DNA from: Natronorubrum daqingense
Lineage (GTDB): Archaea > Halobacteriota > Halobacteria > Halobacteriales > Natrialbaceae
DNA length: 64,000 nt
Direction: 5' to 3'
NCBI RefSeq assembly: GCF_001971705.1
Contig: NZ_CP019327.1
Location: forward strand, 1-64,000
Shown here: piece by piece, positions 25,728 through 34,740 of the stretch
How the letters are laid out: the number at the start of each line of letters is the position of its first letter
Position numbering within the stretch: position 1 is the first letter of the stretch
Notes under the pieces: model-generated
What the model was told of the DNA's origin: nothing
The model's input: only the letters and a program-made list of their open reading frames with translations
Databases searched by the model: none
Made by a program: the position numbers and the translations under genes

Positions 25728-26639
25728 ATGACTGGAACCGAAACCGATCTCGAGGAACTGCGACGCGGGACCGACCTGATCAAGCGCGGATTCGCACAGA
25801 TGCAAAAAGGCGGCGTCATCATGGACGTCGTCAACCCCGAACAGGCGCGGATCGCCGAGGACGCCGGCGCGGTTGCCGTAATGGCCCTCGAGGCCGTCCC
25901 CGCAGATATCCGCAAACGCGGCGGGGTTGCCCGGATGGCAGATCCCGCTGACGTCGCGGAGATCGTCGAAGAAGTCTCCATTCCGGTGATGGGGAAGGCC
26001 CGGATCGGCCACACGAAAGAAGCCCAGATTCTCGAGTCCGTCGGCGTCGACATGATCGACGAGAGTGAGGTGCTGACGCCCGCCGACGACGCCTACCACA
26101 TCGACAAACGCGACTTCACGGCGCCGTTCGTCTGTGGCGCACGCAACCTCGGCGAAGCCCTGCGCCGGATCAACGAGGGCGCGGCGATGATCCGAACGAA
26201 GGGCGAAGCCGGCACCGGCGACGTCAATCAGGCCGTCCACCACCAGCGCACGATCAAGGGAGCCATCCGCGAACTCGAGGGCATGACCCACGAAGAGCGC
26301 GAAGCCTACGCTCGAGAGATCGAAGCCCCAGCCGAGTTAGTCCACGAGACCGCAGAGATGGGGCGTCTCCCCGTCGTCAACTTCGCTGCAGGCGGCATCG
26401 CGACGCCCGCCGACGCCGCGCTCATGATGCACCACGAGTGCGACGGCATCTTCGTCGGCAGCGGGATCTTCGGCGCAGAGAACCCGCCCGTGATGGGCGA
26501 GGCCATCGTCGAAGCCGTGAACAACTGGGACGACGCCGACGCCCTCGCAGACATTTCGAAGAACCTCGGCAAGGGCATGAAAGGCGACGCGAACGTCGAC
26601 CTCCCCGAGGAGGAGAAACTGCAAGGTCGCGGCGTCTAA
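25728..26639 (+). CDS. pdxS: Pyridoxal 5'-phosphate synthase lyase subunit PdxS
   Basis: Synthase subunit of 303 residues that forms pyridoxal phosphate from ribose 5-phosphate, glyceraldehyde 3-phosphate and ammonia. Diagnostic stretches are [71 protein letters not shown] and [12 protein letters not shown]. PdxS normally pairs with the glutaminase PdxT, which is not in this window. ATG 25728 gives the normal N-terminus; an in-frame ATG at 25695 would add [11 protein letters not shown]. Confidence 0.97.
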   Translation: MTGTETDLEELRRGTDLIKRGFAQMQKGGVIMDVVNPEQARIAEDAGAVAVMALEAVPADIRKRGGVARMADPADVAEIVEEVSIPVMGKARIGHTKEAQILESVGVDMIDESEVLTPADDAYHIDKRDFTAPFVCGARNLGEALRRINEGAAMIRTKGEAGTGDVNQAVHHQRTIKGAIRELEGMTHEEREAYAREIEAPAELVHETAEMGRLPVVNFAAGGIATPADAALMMHHECDGIFVGSGIFGAENPPVMGEAIVEAVNNWDDADALADISKNLGKGMKGDANVDLPEEEKLQGRGV

Positions 26640-26729
26640 CACCGATTCCACACTCTCTGTCCGCCTCGTACTGTCGTCGATCTCTCAACCCGACTGTTCA
26701 CCGATTCTCACGCTCGAGAGCATTCCCCC

Positions 26730-27065
26730 TCAACGACGCCACAGAACCATCGCACAGTAAAAGCCGAGATACGTCACCAGCGACCCGAGGACGAACGACA
26801 ACACGCTCGAGGGAGCAACGACCGCGCCGGCGGCGACACCGCCGAGTGCGAGGACGACGCTACCGACCTGAACGACCGGTCGTTCCCAGTATTCGCGAAC
26901 CGTTTGTGGGTCGCGATACGCGAGGAGTTCGAAACCGATTGTTCCGAGTCCCCCGACGAGCGCGGCGAACACCGACAGCGATGCGTCGACGAGCACGAAC
27001 ACGAACACGAAACTGGCGACGGCGAGAACGAAAAGCGCGAGGATGGCGTCCATCAGGGTCCCCAT
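26730..27065 (-). CDS. Small membrane protein of unknown function
   Basis: Membrane protein of 111 residues with four hydrophobic segments: DAILALFVLAVASFVFVFVLV, LSVFAALVGGLGTIGFELLAY, VVQVGSVVLALGGVAAGAVVA and LSFVLGSLVTYLGFYCAMVLW. The short loop RDPQTVREYWERP is the only polar stretch. I took ATG at 27065 (MGTLMDAIL); the longer frame to 27122 adds unconvincing residues. No family recognised. It is convergent with pdxS. Confidence 0.72.
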   Translation of the reverse strand: MGTLMDAILALFVLAVASFVFVFVLVDASLSVFAALVGGLGTIGFELLAYRDPQTVREYWERPVVQVGSVVLALGGVAAGAVVAPSSVLSFVLGSLVTYLGFYCAMVLWRR

Positions 27066-27160
27066 CAGATGTTCGTGATTCCTATAGACGGTCGTGACAC
27101 CGATAGCTGCTCGTAATGCCACTAAATTGGTCGGTCGTATGCGTACTCGGTCGCAGGCGT

Positions 27161-28042
27161 CTAGTCCCGGTATAGCCGCGCGCCGTCGCCGATCCGCGTC
27201 TGGTAGGCTCGACTGGTCACACCGAGCGCGTCGAACGCGTCGACCATCGCGCCGGCAACGTCGCGCTGGTCACGTTCCTCACAGACGGCGAGGATTCCCG
27301 GACCCGCTCCGCTGACGGTGACGCCAGTCGCACCGGCCTCGAGGGCCGCTTCGTGGACGCGATCGTAGCCGTCGATTAAGGCGCTGCGCTTTGGCGTCAC
27401 GATCGCGTCGTTCATCCCGCGACCGACTAGTTCGGGATCGTTTTGCGTCATTCCGACGGTGAGCGTCGCCGCGTTTCCGACGGTCTCGACGACGTCCTCG
27501 AGTGCGGCCGAGTCGGGAACGACACCCCGCGCGTCGCGCGTAGACACTGATTGATCAGGCAGGCAGACGACGACGGGAATCGAGGTATCGACTTGCGTGA
27601 CGTGGTCGCCGGAGACGATGGTGAAGCCGCCCAGCAGCGAGGGAGCGACGTTGTCCGAGTGAGCCTCACCGGAAACGAGCGCTTCACCCTCCGCAGCGAT
27701 CGGCACGAGTTCCGTCCGTGAGAGCCCGCGGTCGTAGAGTGCGTTGAGCGCCAGCGCCGCCCCGGCAGCGCTCGCTGCGGACGAACCGAGACCCGAGGAC
27801 GGGCGAATTCCCTTATCGATCTCGATGTGTGCCGGTGCGTCGAGGGCCTCAGCGACCGCTCCGACGGTGTTCTTGTTCGGATCTTCCGGAATGTACTGGC
27901 TGCCGGCACCCGTGACGGTAATTCGCGTTTCCGACGCGCGTTCGACCCGGACGACGTCGGCGGGCGTCTCGAGGGCAACACCAAACACGTCGAACCCACT
28001 CCCGAGATTCGCACTCGTCGCAGGTGCCCGCACGGTGAGCAT
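27161..28042 (-). CDS. thrB: Homoserine kinase
   Basis: GHMP-family kinase of 293 residues that phosphorylates L-homoserine in threonine synthesis. The start MLTVRAPATSANLGSGFDVFGVALE and the ATP loop PSSGLGSSAASAAGAAL (near residue 85) are diagnostic, together with EAHSDNVAPSLLGGF and the C-terminal SGAGPGILAV. ATG 28042 fits the family N-terminus better than the nine-codon longer frame. No other threonine genes are adjacent. Confidence 0.95.
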   Translation of the reverse strand: MLTVRAPATSANLGSGFDVFGVALETPADVVRVERASETRITVTGAGSQYIPEDPNKNTVGAVAEALDAPAHIEIDKGIRPSSGLGSSAASAAGAALALNALYDRGLSRTELVPIAAEGEALVSGEAHSDNVAPSLLGGFTIVSGDHVTQVDTSIPVVVCLPDQSVSTRDARGVVPDSAALEDVVETVGNAATLTVGMTQNDPELVGRGMNDAIVTPKRSALIDGYDRVHEAALEAGATGVTVSGAGPGILAVCEERDQRDVAGAMVDAFDALGVTSRAYQTRIGDGARLYRD

Positions 28043-28122
28043 GCCGAGTGCTTCCGAGAGTGCAGGCAAAAAGGTAGCGGACCGAGACGACCGTTCGGAC
28101 CATCTCGGTTCGAGCGGCGACG

Positions 28123-31100
28123 TTACGTGTCGTCTGGCTCGCCGAACGTGAATACGTCGTCTTCGCCGTCTTCGGCGTCTTCGTCCGCGTTTTCGGCGGC
28201 CGCCTCACTGTCGCCGGCAGCGGCTTCGTCGTCTCCGCTGAAGTCGATCGCGTCGGCGTCGGTCGCCGCTGCGCCCGACGTTTGCTCGTCATCGTCGTCT
28301 TCCGGTTCACCCGCTGCGAACGGCACCGCTTCTGGCGTGTCGTCGTCTTCGCCGTCAGCCTCCGACTCGAGCGGCGTCGCAGCCGATGGGTCGGTGCTCG
28401 TCCCCGTCTCGTCCACAGCAGTGTCGCCCGTGGAACCCGACTCCGCGTGGTCGTCGAGTCCAAGGATATCCTCGGCAGCGAGTTCCGAGCCGTCACCGGT
28501 CGGCGCTTTTGGATCAGCGACTGGTCCATCCTGTGTCTCGCTCGCCGGTACCCGTTCGTCCTGCGTGTCGGGTTCGACGGACTCGGTCTCGAGCGTGTCG
28601 GGACTCGAGGCTGGTTCGACTGGCGTCGTGGTCGTCTCACTCCCAGTGACCACCTCGCCCGTGTCAGCGTCTCGAGCCGGCGCGTCACCGCTCGTCTTGG
28701 CGTCTCGAGTCGGCGCGTCGCTCGCAGGCTCCGGTTCTGGTTCTGCCGGTTCAATCGGTGCGTCACTCACTTCCGCCGGCGCGTGATCCGCAGGTTCCGT
28801 CGCCTGTTTCGGCTCGGACACTGCCGCGGTAGCGGATTGTGAGTCCTCGGCTGGCACCGCATCGTCCGCCTCATCCGTGACAGTTTCTGACGAATCGAAC
28901 GTGATGCTCTGCCCGCCGCGGTGATCGTCCGACGGCGGCTGGCCGTCGTCGTCATCCTCGGCGTCGAACGCCGGCGGCTCGGAATCGTCGTCGTCCGAGT
29001 CGTCGAACGTGTCCTCGAGGTCGGCCCGCGCTGCGTCGGTCTCGAATCGATCGAGCGCCTCGGAGAGTTCGGCGGCCTGCCCGGAGAGGTTCGACGCGGA
29101 TTCCGTCACTTCCGTCAGCGCCGTCGTCTGCTCTTCGGCGGCAGCAGCGACGTTCTCCGCCTCGGAGGTCGTCTCCTCGGAGACGGTTGCCGCGTCGTCG
29201 ACCATCGCGACGACTTCCTGCGTCGAGGCGGCTTGCTCTTCGGTCGCGGCGGAGATTTCCTGGACGCCGACGTTGGTCTCCTGGGCGAGGCTGGTAATCT
29301 GCTCGAGCGCCTCGACGGCTTCTTCGACCTGCTCGCCGGCACTTTCGATGTTGGTGCTCGTCCCTTCGACTTCGTCCGCGGACTGTTCGGTTCGCTCGCG
29401 AATCGCCTCGAGGCGATCCTCCGCTTCGTCGGCGGCTTCTGCAACGTCTTCGGAGAGTGCCTTGACTTCCTTTGCGACCACGGAGAACCCTTCGTCGTCG
29501 CTGCCACTCGCGGAGCGAGAGGCCTCGATGTTCGCGTTGAGCGCCAGCATGTTCGTCTGGCGCGCGATTTCGGAAATCGTCGCGATCAGTTCGTCGATCT
29601 GTTGGACTTCCTGCTCGAGGCGGCGGATTTCGTCGACGGCATCTCCCGCTTCGGTTTCGATTTCGTTCATCGCCTCGATCGCCTCCTGTGCGGCTTCCTG
29701 CCCGCCCTGTCCGGTGTTGACCGTCCGTTCGGCGATATCTGCGACCTCGTTCGAGGAGGCGGCGATCTCTTCGGTCGTGGTCGAGAGCGCGCTCATCTCC
29801 TGGTTGACCGACTGCAGCGACTGATTCTGTCGCTCGGCACCGTCGGAAATCTCCTGAATCGACTCGGTGACCTGCTGGGAGGCCGAACGCACCTCCTCGC
29901 TCGAGGCCGTCACTTGCTCGGAAGCGGTCGCGACGTCGGTCGCGAACCGGTTGAGTCCGGCGACCGTTTCCTCGATTTCCTCGAGCATCTGGTTGAACTC
30001 GGAGCCGATCTCTTCCATCGCCTCGTTGTCGCTTTCGGCGTCCATGCGAGCGGTCAGGTCGCCGTCGGCGGCGGCTTCCATGACGTCGCTGTACTCGTCG
30101 GCTTTCCGCTCGAGTTGGTCGTTGATTCGCTCGACGCGCTTGCGTTCTTGCTCAGCCTCTTCGCGAGCCGATTCGGCCTCTTCGATCTGCTCTCTGAGCG
30201 CGACGCGCATCGAGTCGAAGCCGTTGTAGAGTCGGCCGATGTTGTCGACGCGTTTGGTCTCGAGGTCGACGTCGAGATTCCCGTCTTCCATCTTGCCTGC
30301 TTTGCCGGTGAGTCGGTCGATCGAGACGGCGGTGTTGCGCCCGAGGACGGCACCGATGAGTCCGATCATGAGCACGCCGGCGAGCGTAGCGATGTATCCC
30401 CAGTCGTTGACCGTGTTGACGAAGCCGTAGGCCTCGCTTTCGGGTTCGTGGGTGACGACGACCCAGTCGGTTCCCATCACGCGTGCCGAACTCACGACGT
30501 AGTCGTCGTCTTCGATCTCGTAGGCGTTGTTATCGAAGTTCAGTTCGGAGCCGTCGACTTCGTGCGTGCCGGCGCCCTCGGTTCGGGCCGGATCGACGAT
30601 TGCGCCAATGTCACCGCCGTATTCGTCGCCGAGCGTCTCGTGGTCGCCGCCGTAGTCGGCATTGTCCATCATCAGCTCGTCGTTCCCGTCGAGAACCGTC
30701 GTGGTAACGCCGCTGTCGTCGTCGAGGGTGTTCGCGTGCGCCTCGACTTCTGCCGTGTAGACGATCGCGCGGTCGTCTTCGTTCGGCACGGACTGGACGT
30801 ACGTCATGACGGCGACCTCCTCGTCACCGAGGTCACGATCGACGGTGTACGGTTCCGAAACCCACGGCACTTCTTCCGGGTGGCTCTCGTCTGCCTCACC
30901 GTGTGCGATGTCGTACGCTTCCTCCGGGACGCCTTCGATATCCTCGGCCGCTGCCGTGTCGGCGTCGAGGTCGGTGCTCGCGAGAACATCGTCGTCGTCG
31001 GTATCGACGTAACTTATCGCGTGCGTGTCCGCATCGAGATGCTCTTCCCAGTCGAGGAATCGTTCTTCGATCGCAGCTGATTCGTCGCTCGCGACGACGT

Positions 31101-31347
31101 CAGACCAGGCGATCACCCCGATGGTGTGCTCGTTTTGCTCGTTCCACATCTGGAGGTTCTGTGCTTCCTGGTCGGCGAACGACGTGTGATCGTCCTGGAC
31201 CCGATCTTCTACCTGGTCGGTGATTCCTGCAGTCGCGACGAATCCAACCAATCCGACACCCAGACCGAGTACCAACAACACGATCCCGAACTTGACCGCG
31301 TATCGACGGCGGATCGCGGATGGCACCAATCGTCGAAAGACGTCCAT
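28123..31347 (-). CDS. Halobacterial transducer (methyl-accepting chemotaxis protein) with long acidic tail
   Basis: Chemoreceptor of 1074 residues. Membrane helix 1 is at about 17-40; an extracellular, probably double-Cache sensor domain at about 45-305; helix 2 at about 317-336. HAMP-type segments follow (about 337-390 and 415-465), then a long coiled coil with the signalling hairpin EIARQTNMLALNANIEASR at 593-611. After about residue 775 comes a 300-residue Asp/Glu/Thr/Pro-rich tail that ends in DDVFTFGEPDDT. It should signal to CheA/CheW, which are not in the window. Divergent from three binding-protein genes, its likely ligand partners. ATG 31347 directly precedes MDVFRRL; the frame upstream is promoter DNA. 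Confidence 0.93.
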   Translation of the reverse strand: MDVFRRLVPSAIRRRYAVKFGIVLLVLGLGVGLVGFVATAGITDQVEDRVQDDHTSFADQEAQNLQMWNEQNEHTIGVIAWSDVVASDESAAIEERFLDWEEHLDADTHAISYVDTDDDDVLASTDLDADTAAAEDIEGVPEEAYDIAHGEADESHPEEVPWVSEPYTVDRDLGDEEVAVMTYVQSVPNEDDRAIVYTAEVEAHANTLDDDSGVTTTVLDGNDELMMDNADYGGDHETLGDEYGGDIGAIVDPARTEGAGTHEVDGSELNFDNNAYEIEDDDYVVSSARVMGTDWVVVTHEPESEAYGFVNTVNDWGYIATLAGVLMIGLIGAVLGRNTAVSIDRLTGKAGKMEDGNLDVDLETKRVDNIGRLYNGFDSMRVALREQIEEAESAREEAEQERKRVERINDQLERKADEYSDVMEAAADGDLTARMDAESDNEAMEEIGSEFNQMLEEIEETVAGLNRFATDVATASEQVTASSEEVRSASQQVTESIQEISDGAERQNQSLQSVNQEMSALSTTTEEIAASSNEVADIAERTVNTGQGGQEAAQEAIEAMNEIETEAGDAVDEIRRLEQEVQQIDELIATISEIARQTNMLALNANIEASRSASGSDDEGFSVVAKEVKALSEDVAEAADEAEDRLEAIRERTEQSADEVEGTSTNIESAGEQVEEAVEALEQITSLAQETNVGVQEISAATEEQAASTQEVVAMVDDAATVSEETTSEAENVAAAAEEQTTALTEVTESASNLSGQAAELSEALDRFETDAARADLEDTFDDSDDDDSEPPAFDAEDDDDGQPPSDDHRGGQSITFDSSETVTDEADDAVPAEDSQSATAAVSEPKQATEPADHAPAEVSDAPIEPAEPEPEPASDAPTRDAKTSGDAPARDADTGEVVTGSETTTTPVEPASSPDTLETESVEPDTQDERVPASETQDGPVADPKAPTGDGSELAAEDILGLDDHAESGSTGDTAVDETGTSTDPSAATPLESEADGEDDDTPEAVPFAAGEPEDDDDEQTSGAAATDADAIDFSGDDEAAAGDSEAAAENADEDAEDGEDDVFTFGEPDDT

Positions 31348-31375
31348 AGATATTGTACGGGTACGAGTGTCCCTA

Positions 31376-31383
31376 CATAAATT
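31376..31383 (-). promoter_or_regulatory. TATA-like box for the transducer gene
   Basis: On the minus strand the sequence AATTTATG lies about 29 bases before the transducer ATG, the position expected for a leaderless haloarchaeal transcript. The rest of the 350-base divergent region 31348-31697 is AT-rich and holds no convincing gene. Confidence 0.45.
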
Positions 31384-31657
31384 GTCAGTCACAGTTATCG
31401 GGAATGATAATTGGTTTACGTTGTCCATTTTACAAAAACGTCGGGTAGTTATGAATGAGTACACAACATCGAGCGATGAACTACGAGAAGCAGCAGTATA
31501 ATTCAGAAATGAAATAGGTACTGAAATTACACCGTTCGTCGAACGCGCTTTCTCTCGAAACGGCCTCGAGTCGATCTAGTCTCTTCGACTAACGAGTTAA
31601 CTATTGTTAAGCGTATGGCACACAAACACAACCAATTGACGTAGTAGCATTGATTTA

Positions 31658-31671
31658 TTCACAAGTGTTAA
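31658..31671 (+). promoter_or_regulatory. Shared promoter element, binding protein 1
   Basis: TTCACAAGTGTTAA, 26 bases before the ATG of the first binding-protein gene. The same pattern, TTCAYAANTRYTAA, occurs before the two paralogues. The second half fits a TATA box and the first half a BRE or regulator site. Confidence 0.5.
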
Positions 31672-31697
31672 ACATATACTCCGTACTAACAGTCACT

Positions 31698-33044
31698 ATG
31701 GAAAACACGTCCTCTATGCAGACTCTCGAGGATAACGGTCCGAACACGCTCGATCAGTTGAGTGTGCGTCGCCGACACGTTCTTCGATCGACCGCGGGCG
31801 GAATTGCCGGACTCTCACTCGCAGGTTGTCTCGACTCGACCGGCGTCGGTTCCGAGAGCAGTGACGACGAGGAACCGGTCACGATCGGATTGCTCGCTCC
31901 CCATCCCGAAAGTGACTATATCGGCCGCTCAATGGCACAGGCTGCCGAACTTGCCGTCGACGAACTCAACGAAAACGGCGGTATCGACGATACGCCCGTC
32001 GAACTGGTCGTTGCCAATACGAACGCGACGCCACTCGAGGCCCGACGCCAGTATCAACACCTCGTCTTACGGGAGGGGGCGGACGTGACGATGGGCGTCT
32101 TCGACAGCCCGGCGCTCAGAACGATCATGAACGATATCGCCGAGCACGAGACGATTCACCTCACAACTGGGGCTGCGTCAGCGACGGTCAGTGAACTGAT
32201 CGCCGACGACTACGATCGGTACAAGTATCACTTCCGTGTGGGCCCGACGAACGACCACCACCTCGGAACGTCACAGATGTCCTTTCTCGACGAGATGGCA
32301 GACGACCTCGACTGGAACTCGGTTGCGCTTCTCGCAGAGAATTACGATTGGACGCAAGCGCCATGGGACGTCTATCAATCCGAACTCGAGGACACCGGAG
32401 TAGAACTCGTCGTGGACGAACGCTATCCGCCGGCGACCGACGACTTCACGAGTCGCTACGAGGAGGCGGAGGAGGCGGGCGCCGATATGGTGTTGATCTC
32501 GGCTGCGCACACCGGAAACGAGGCGATCGAGGACTGGGCGACACAGCAACGACAGTTCGCGTTCGGCGGGACTCACGTTCCGATGCAACTCCCCGAGTAC
32601 TTCGAGCAAACGAACGGTGCATGTGAGTACGCCGTCGGACAGACCAGCGCGACGGCAGACAGCGAGTTCGCCGGGGGTGACACCGCGGCGTTCGTCGACG
32701 CCTACCGGGACGAGTTCGACGGTGCAGAACCGGTCTATACGGGGTATCACACCTACGACGCGGTGAACCTGTTTGCAGCCGTGGTCGAATCCGCTGGAAC
32801 GCTCGAGACGGATGCGCTCGTCTCGGAACTCGAGACGGAGGTGTACGACGGCGTCGCTGGCACAGTCGAATTCTACGGCGACGGCGACGAATATCCACAC
32901 GACCTCGTCTCCACCGATGAAGACACGCTGTTCTACCAGTGGCAAACGACCGACAGCGGCGACGGAGTACAGGAAATCATCTGGCCGGAGGAACAGGCGA
33001 CGGATCTTGCTGCCGGCGAGTACGTCGATCCCGAGTGGGTGTAA
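31698..33044 (+). CDS. Orphan substrate-binding lipoprotein 1 (type 1 periplasmic fold)
   Basis: Extracellular binding protein of 448 residues. Tat-type signal RRRHVLRSTAGGIAGLSLAGC with lipobox Cys44, then an acidic linker. The mature domain starts VTIGLLAPHPESDYIGRSMAQAAELAVDELNENGG, the Leu/Ile/Val-binding (Peripla_BP_6) type, and holds YDRYKYHFRVGPTND and QRQFAFGGTHVPMQLP. It ends with a WPEEQATD region and YVDPEWV. There is no permease or ATPase nearby, while a chemoreceptor lies just upstream in divergent orientation, so a sensing role is likely. Ligand unknown; amino acids or amides are usual. The start is fixed by promoter spacing and by the equal lipobox position in the paralogues. 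Confidence 0.92.
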   Translation: MENTSSMQTLEDNGPNTLDQLSVRRRHVLRSTAGGIAGLSLAGCLDSTGVGSESSDDEEPVTIGLLAPHPESDYIGRSMAQAAELAVDELNENGGIDDTPVELVVANTNATPLEARRQYQHLVLREGADVTMGVFDSPALRTIMNDIAEHETIHLTTGAASATVSELIADDYDRYKYHFRVGPTNDHHLGTSQMSFLDEMADDLDWNSVALLAENYDWTQAPWDVYQSELEDTGVELVVDERYPPATDDFTSRYEEAEEAGADMVLISAAHTGNEAIEDWATQQRQFAFGGTHVPMQLPEYFEQTNGACEYAVGQTSATADSEFAGGDTAAFVDAYRDEFDGAEPVYTGYHTYDAVNLFAAVVESAGTLETDALVSELETEVYDGVAGTVEFYGDGDEYPHDLVSTDEDTLFYQWQTTDSGDGVQEIIWPEEQATDLAAGEYVDPEWV

Positions 33045-33145
33045 GTACGTCTCGAGGGTACGGAACGTCGAACGTATGGTATGACTGGCGTTCACTAGAG
33101 CAATGGTATCGTGCCAGTACCTCTTATCTAAATGAATATCATATT

Positions 33146-33159
33146 TTCATAACTGTTAA
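33146..33159 (+). promoter_or_regulatory. Shared promoter element, binding protein 2
   Basis: TTCATAACTGTTAA, 28 bases before the ATG at 33188. It matches the elements before the first and third paralogues. Confidence 0.5.
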
Positions 33160-33187
33160 GCAATCTAGTTGATAATCGCAGACTCAT

Positions 33188-34537
33188 ATGCATGAACATC
33201 TATGCCAAGGTGGGGGGAACAACGGATCGGGTTCTCGAGTGGGACGCGATTCGCTGAATCGGCGGACGGTACTCAAAGCGACGGGCGGTGCTGCAGCGAG
33301 CGTCTCTCTTGGGGGTTGTGTCGGATCGTACGAACTCGTCGGCTCGAGTCAGGATGACGACGAGACGATCCGTATCGGGGTCTTGGCACCGGAACCGGAG
33401 AGCGACTTCATCGGTCGATCGATGGCGCAATCGGCTGAGGTTGCAGTGACGGAACTCAACGAGGACGGCGGAATCGCCGGCCGAGACGTCGAACTGGTCG
33501 TCGGGAATACGAAAGACTCTCCGACCGAGGCGCGTCGGGTGTATCAGCAACTCGTCCTCGAGGAGGACGTCGACGTGACGGTGGGGATGTTCGACAGCCA
33601 CGCGCTCGAAAATATCATGGATGAGATCGCTGATCAGGAACTGGTCCATCTCACGTCGGGCGCGGCGACGACTGCGGCGAGTCGAATGGTCTCCGAGGAG
33701 TACGACCGGTACAAGTACCACTTCCGTGTTGGACCGACGAACGACCGGGACCTCGGTAACGCACAAATCAGCTTCATGGACGAGTACGCCCACGAAATCG
33801 GCTGGGAGTCGATCGCGGTGTTAGCCGAGGACTATCCGTGGGCGGACGAGCCGTGGGACATTTACCGAGACGAACTCGCGGACACGCGAGTCGACGTCGT
33901 CTACGAGGAACGGTATCCGCCGGCGACGAACGACTTTACGGACCTCTACGACGACGTCGAGGAAGCCGGTGCCGATGCGGCCTTCGTCACGACCGCTCAT
34001 ACCGGTAACGAGGCGGTTCTCGACTGGTCGACCGCCCAACGACAGTTCGCATTTGGGGGGATCCACGTTCCGATGCAACTGCCGACGTACTACGACGACA
34101 TCGGGGGTGCCTGCGAGTACGGCATCGGCTACTCGACGGCGACGGAAACGAGCGAGATTACGGACGCGACACAACCGTTCGTCCAGGAGTACGCCGACGA
34201 ATTCGGTTCGTATCCACAAGATATGGGGTACAACACGTACGACGCCGTGCGAATCTTCGCCGACGCGGTCGAGGCTGCGGGGACGGTCGATTCCGAGGAA
34301 CTCGTCTCGGAACTCGAGGACATCGAACACGAGGGGGCAAGTGGCTACATCGAGTTCCACGATTCGGACGACGAGTTTGCCCACGACCTGGTCTTCGATC
34401 CGGAGACACCGACGGCAGTCTACTTCCAGTGGCAGACGACCGACGACGGAGAACCGGTGAGGGAGGTTATCTGGCCCGAAGAACACGCGACCGACGATGC
34501 GGCAGGCGAGTACGTCACGCCGCCGTGGCTCGCGTAA
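33188..34537 (+). CDS. Orphan substrate-binding lipoprotein 2
   Basis: Paralogue of the preceding gene, 449 residues, with signal NRRTVLKATGGAAASVSLGGC and lipobox Cys44. It shares most landmarks: IRIGVLAPEPESDFIGRSMAQ, EEYDRYKYHFRVGPTNDRD, AHTGNEAVLDWSTAQRQFAFGGIHVPMQLP. It differs in places likely to line the ligand cleft, such as YGIGYSTATETSEITD where protein 1 has YAVGQTSATADSEFAG, so ligand specificity may differ. A 143-base gap with its own promoter element precedes it, so it is probably transcribed separately from protein 1. Confidence 0.92.
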   Translation: MHEHLCQGGGNNGSGSRVGRDSLNRRTVLKATGGAAASVSLGGCVGSYELVGSSQDDDETIRIGVLAPEPESDFIGRSMAQSAEVAVTELNEDGGIAGRDVELVVGNTKDSPTEARRVYQQLVLEEDVDVTVGMFDSHALENIMDEIADQELVHLTSGAATTAASRMVSEEYDRYKYHFRVGPTNDRDLGNAQISFMDEYAHEIGWESIAVLAEDYPWADEPWDIYRDELADTRVDVVYEERYPPATNDFTDLYDDVEEAGADAAFVTTAHTGNEAVLDWSTAQRQFAFGGIHVPMQLPTYYDDIGGACEYGIGYSTATETSEITDATQPFVQEYADEFGSYPQDMGYNTYDAVRIFADAVEAAGTVDSEELVSELEDIEHEGASGYIEFHDSDDEFAHDLVFDPETPTAVYFQWQTTDDGEPVREVIWPEEHATDDAAGEYVTPPWLA

Positions 34538-34699
34538 GTGCCGGTCGTCTGATCGGTTCCGTCACATCGGCCGTCTGCGAACGCGATTTTGCCCGCCGTG
34601 AGCGTGTTTTCTCGACCTCATCGATAGTAAACACGAACAATCGATACTCCGTCTATCGGTTATGCCTGTGTGTAACAATGTTCTGACGGTTGGTACCTA

Positions 34700-34713
34700 T
34701 TCACAAATACTAA
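34700..34713 (+). promoter_or_regulatory. Shared promoter element, binding protein 3
   Basis: TTCACAAATACTAA, 27 bases before the ATG at 34741 but only 15 before the in-frame ATG at 34729. The constant spacing in the paralogues argues for 34741 as the true start. Confidence 0.5.
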
Positions 34714-34740
34714 GTTATATCAATATAAATGACCGTCAGT

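Noticed and set aside
25705-25730. GGTGGGTTCGAACCACC resembling a tRNA T-arm before pdxS
   Set aside because: The stem does not pair in the register needed around a 7-base T-loop, and no acceptor, D-arm or anticodon arm can be found upstream.
28921-31080. Long open frame (719 codons) on the plus strand opposite the transducer gene
   Set aside because: It is antisense to a clear chemoreceptor coding sequence; long antisense frames are expected in GC-rich DNA with strong third-position bias.
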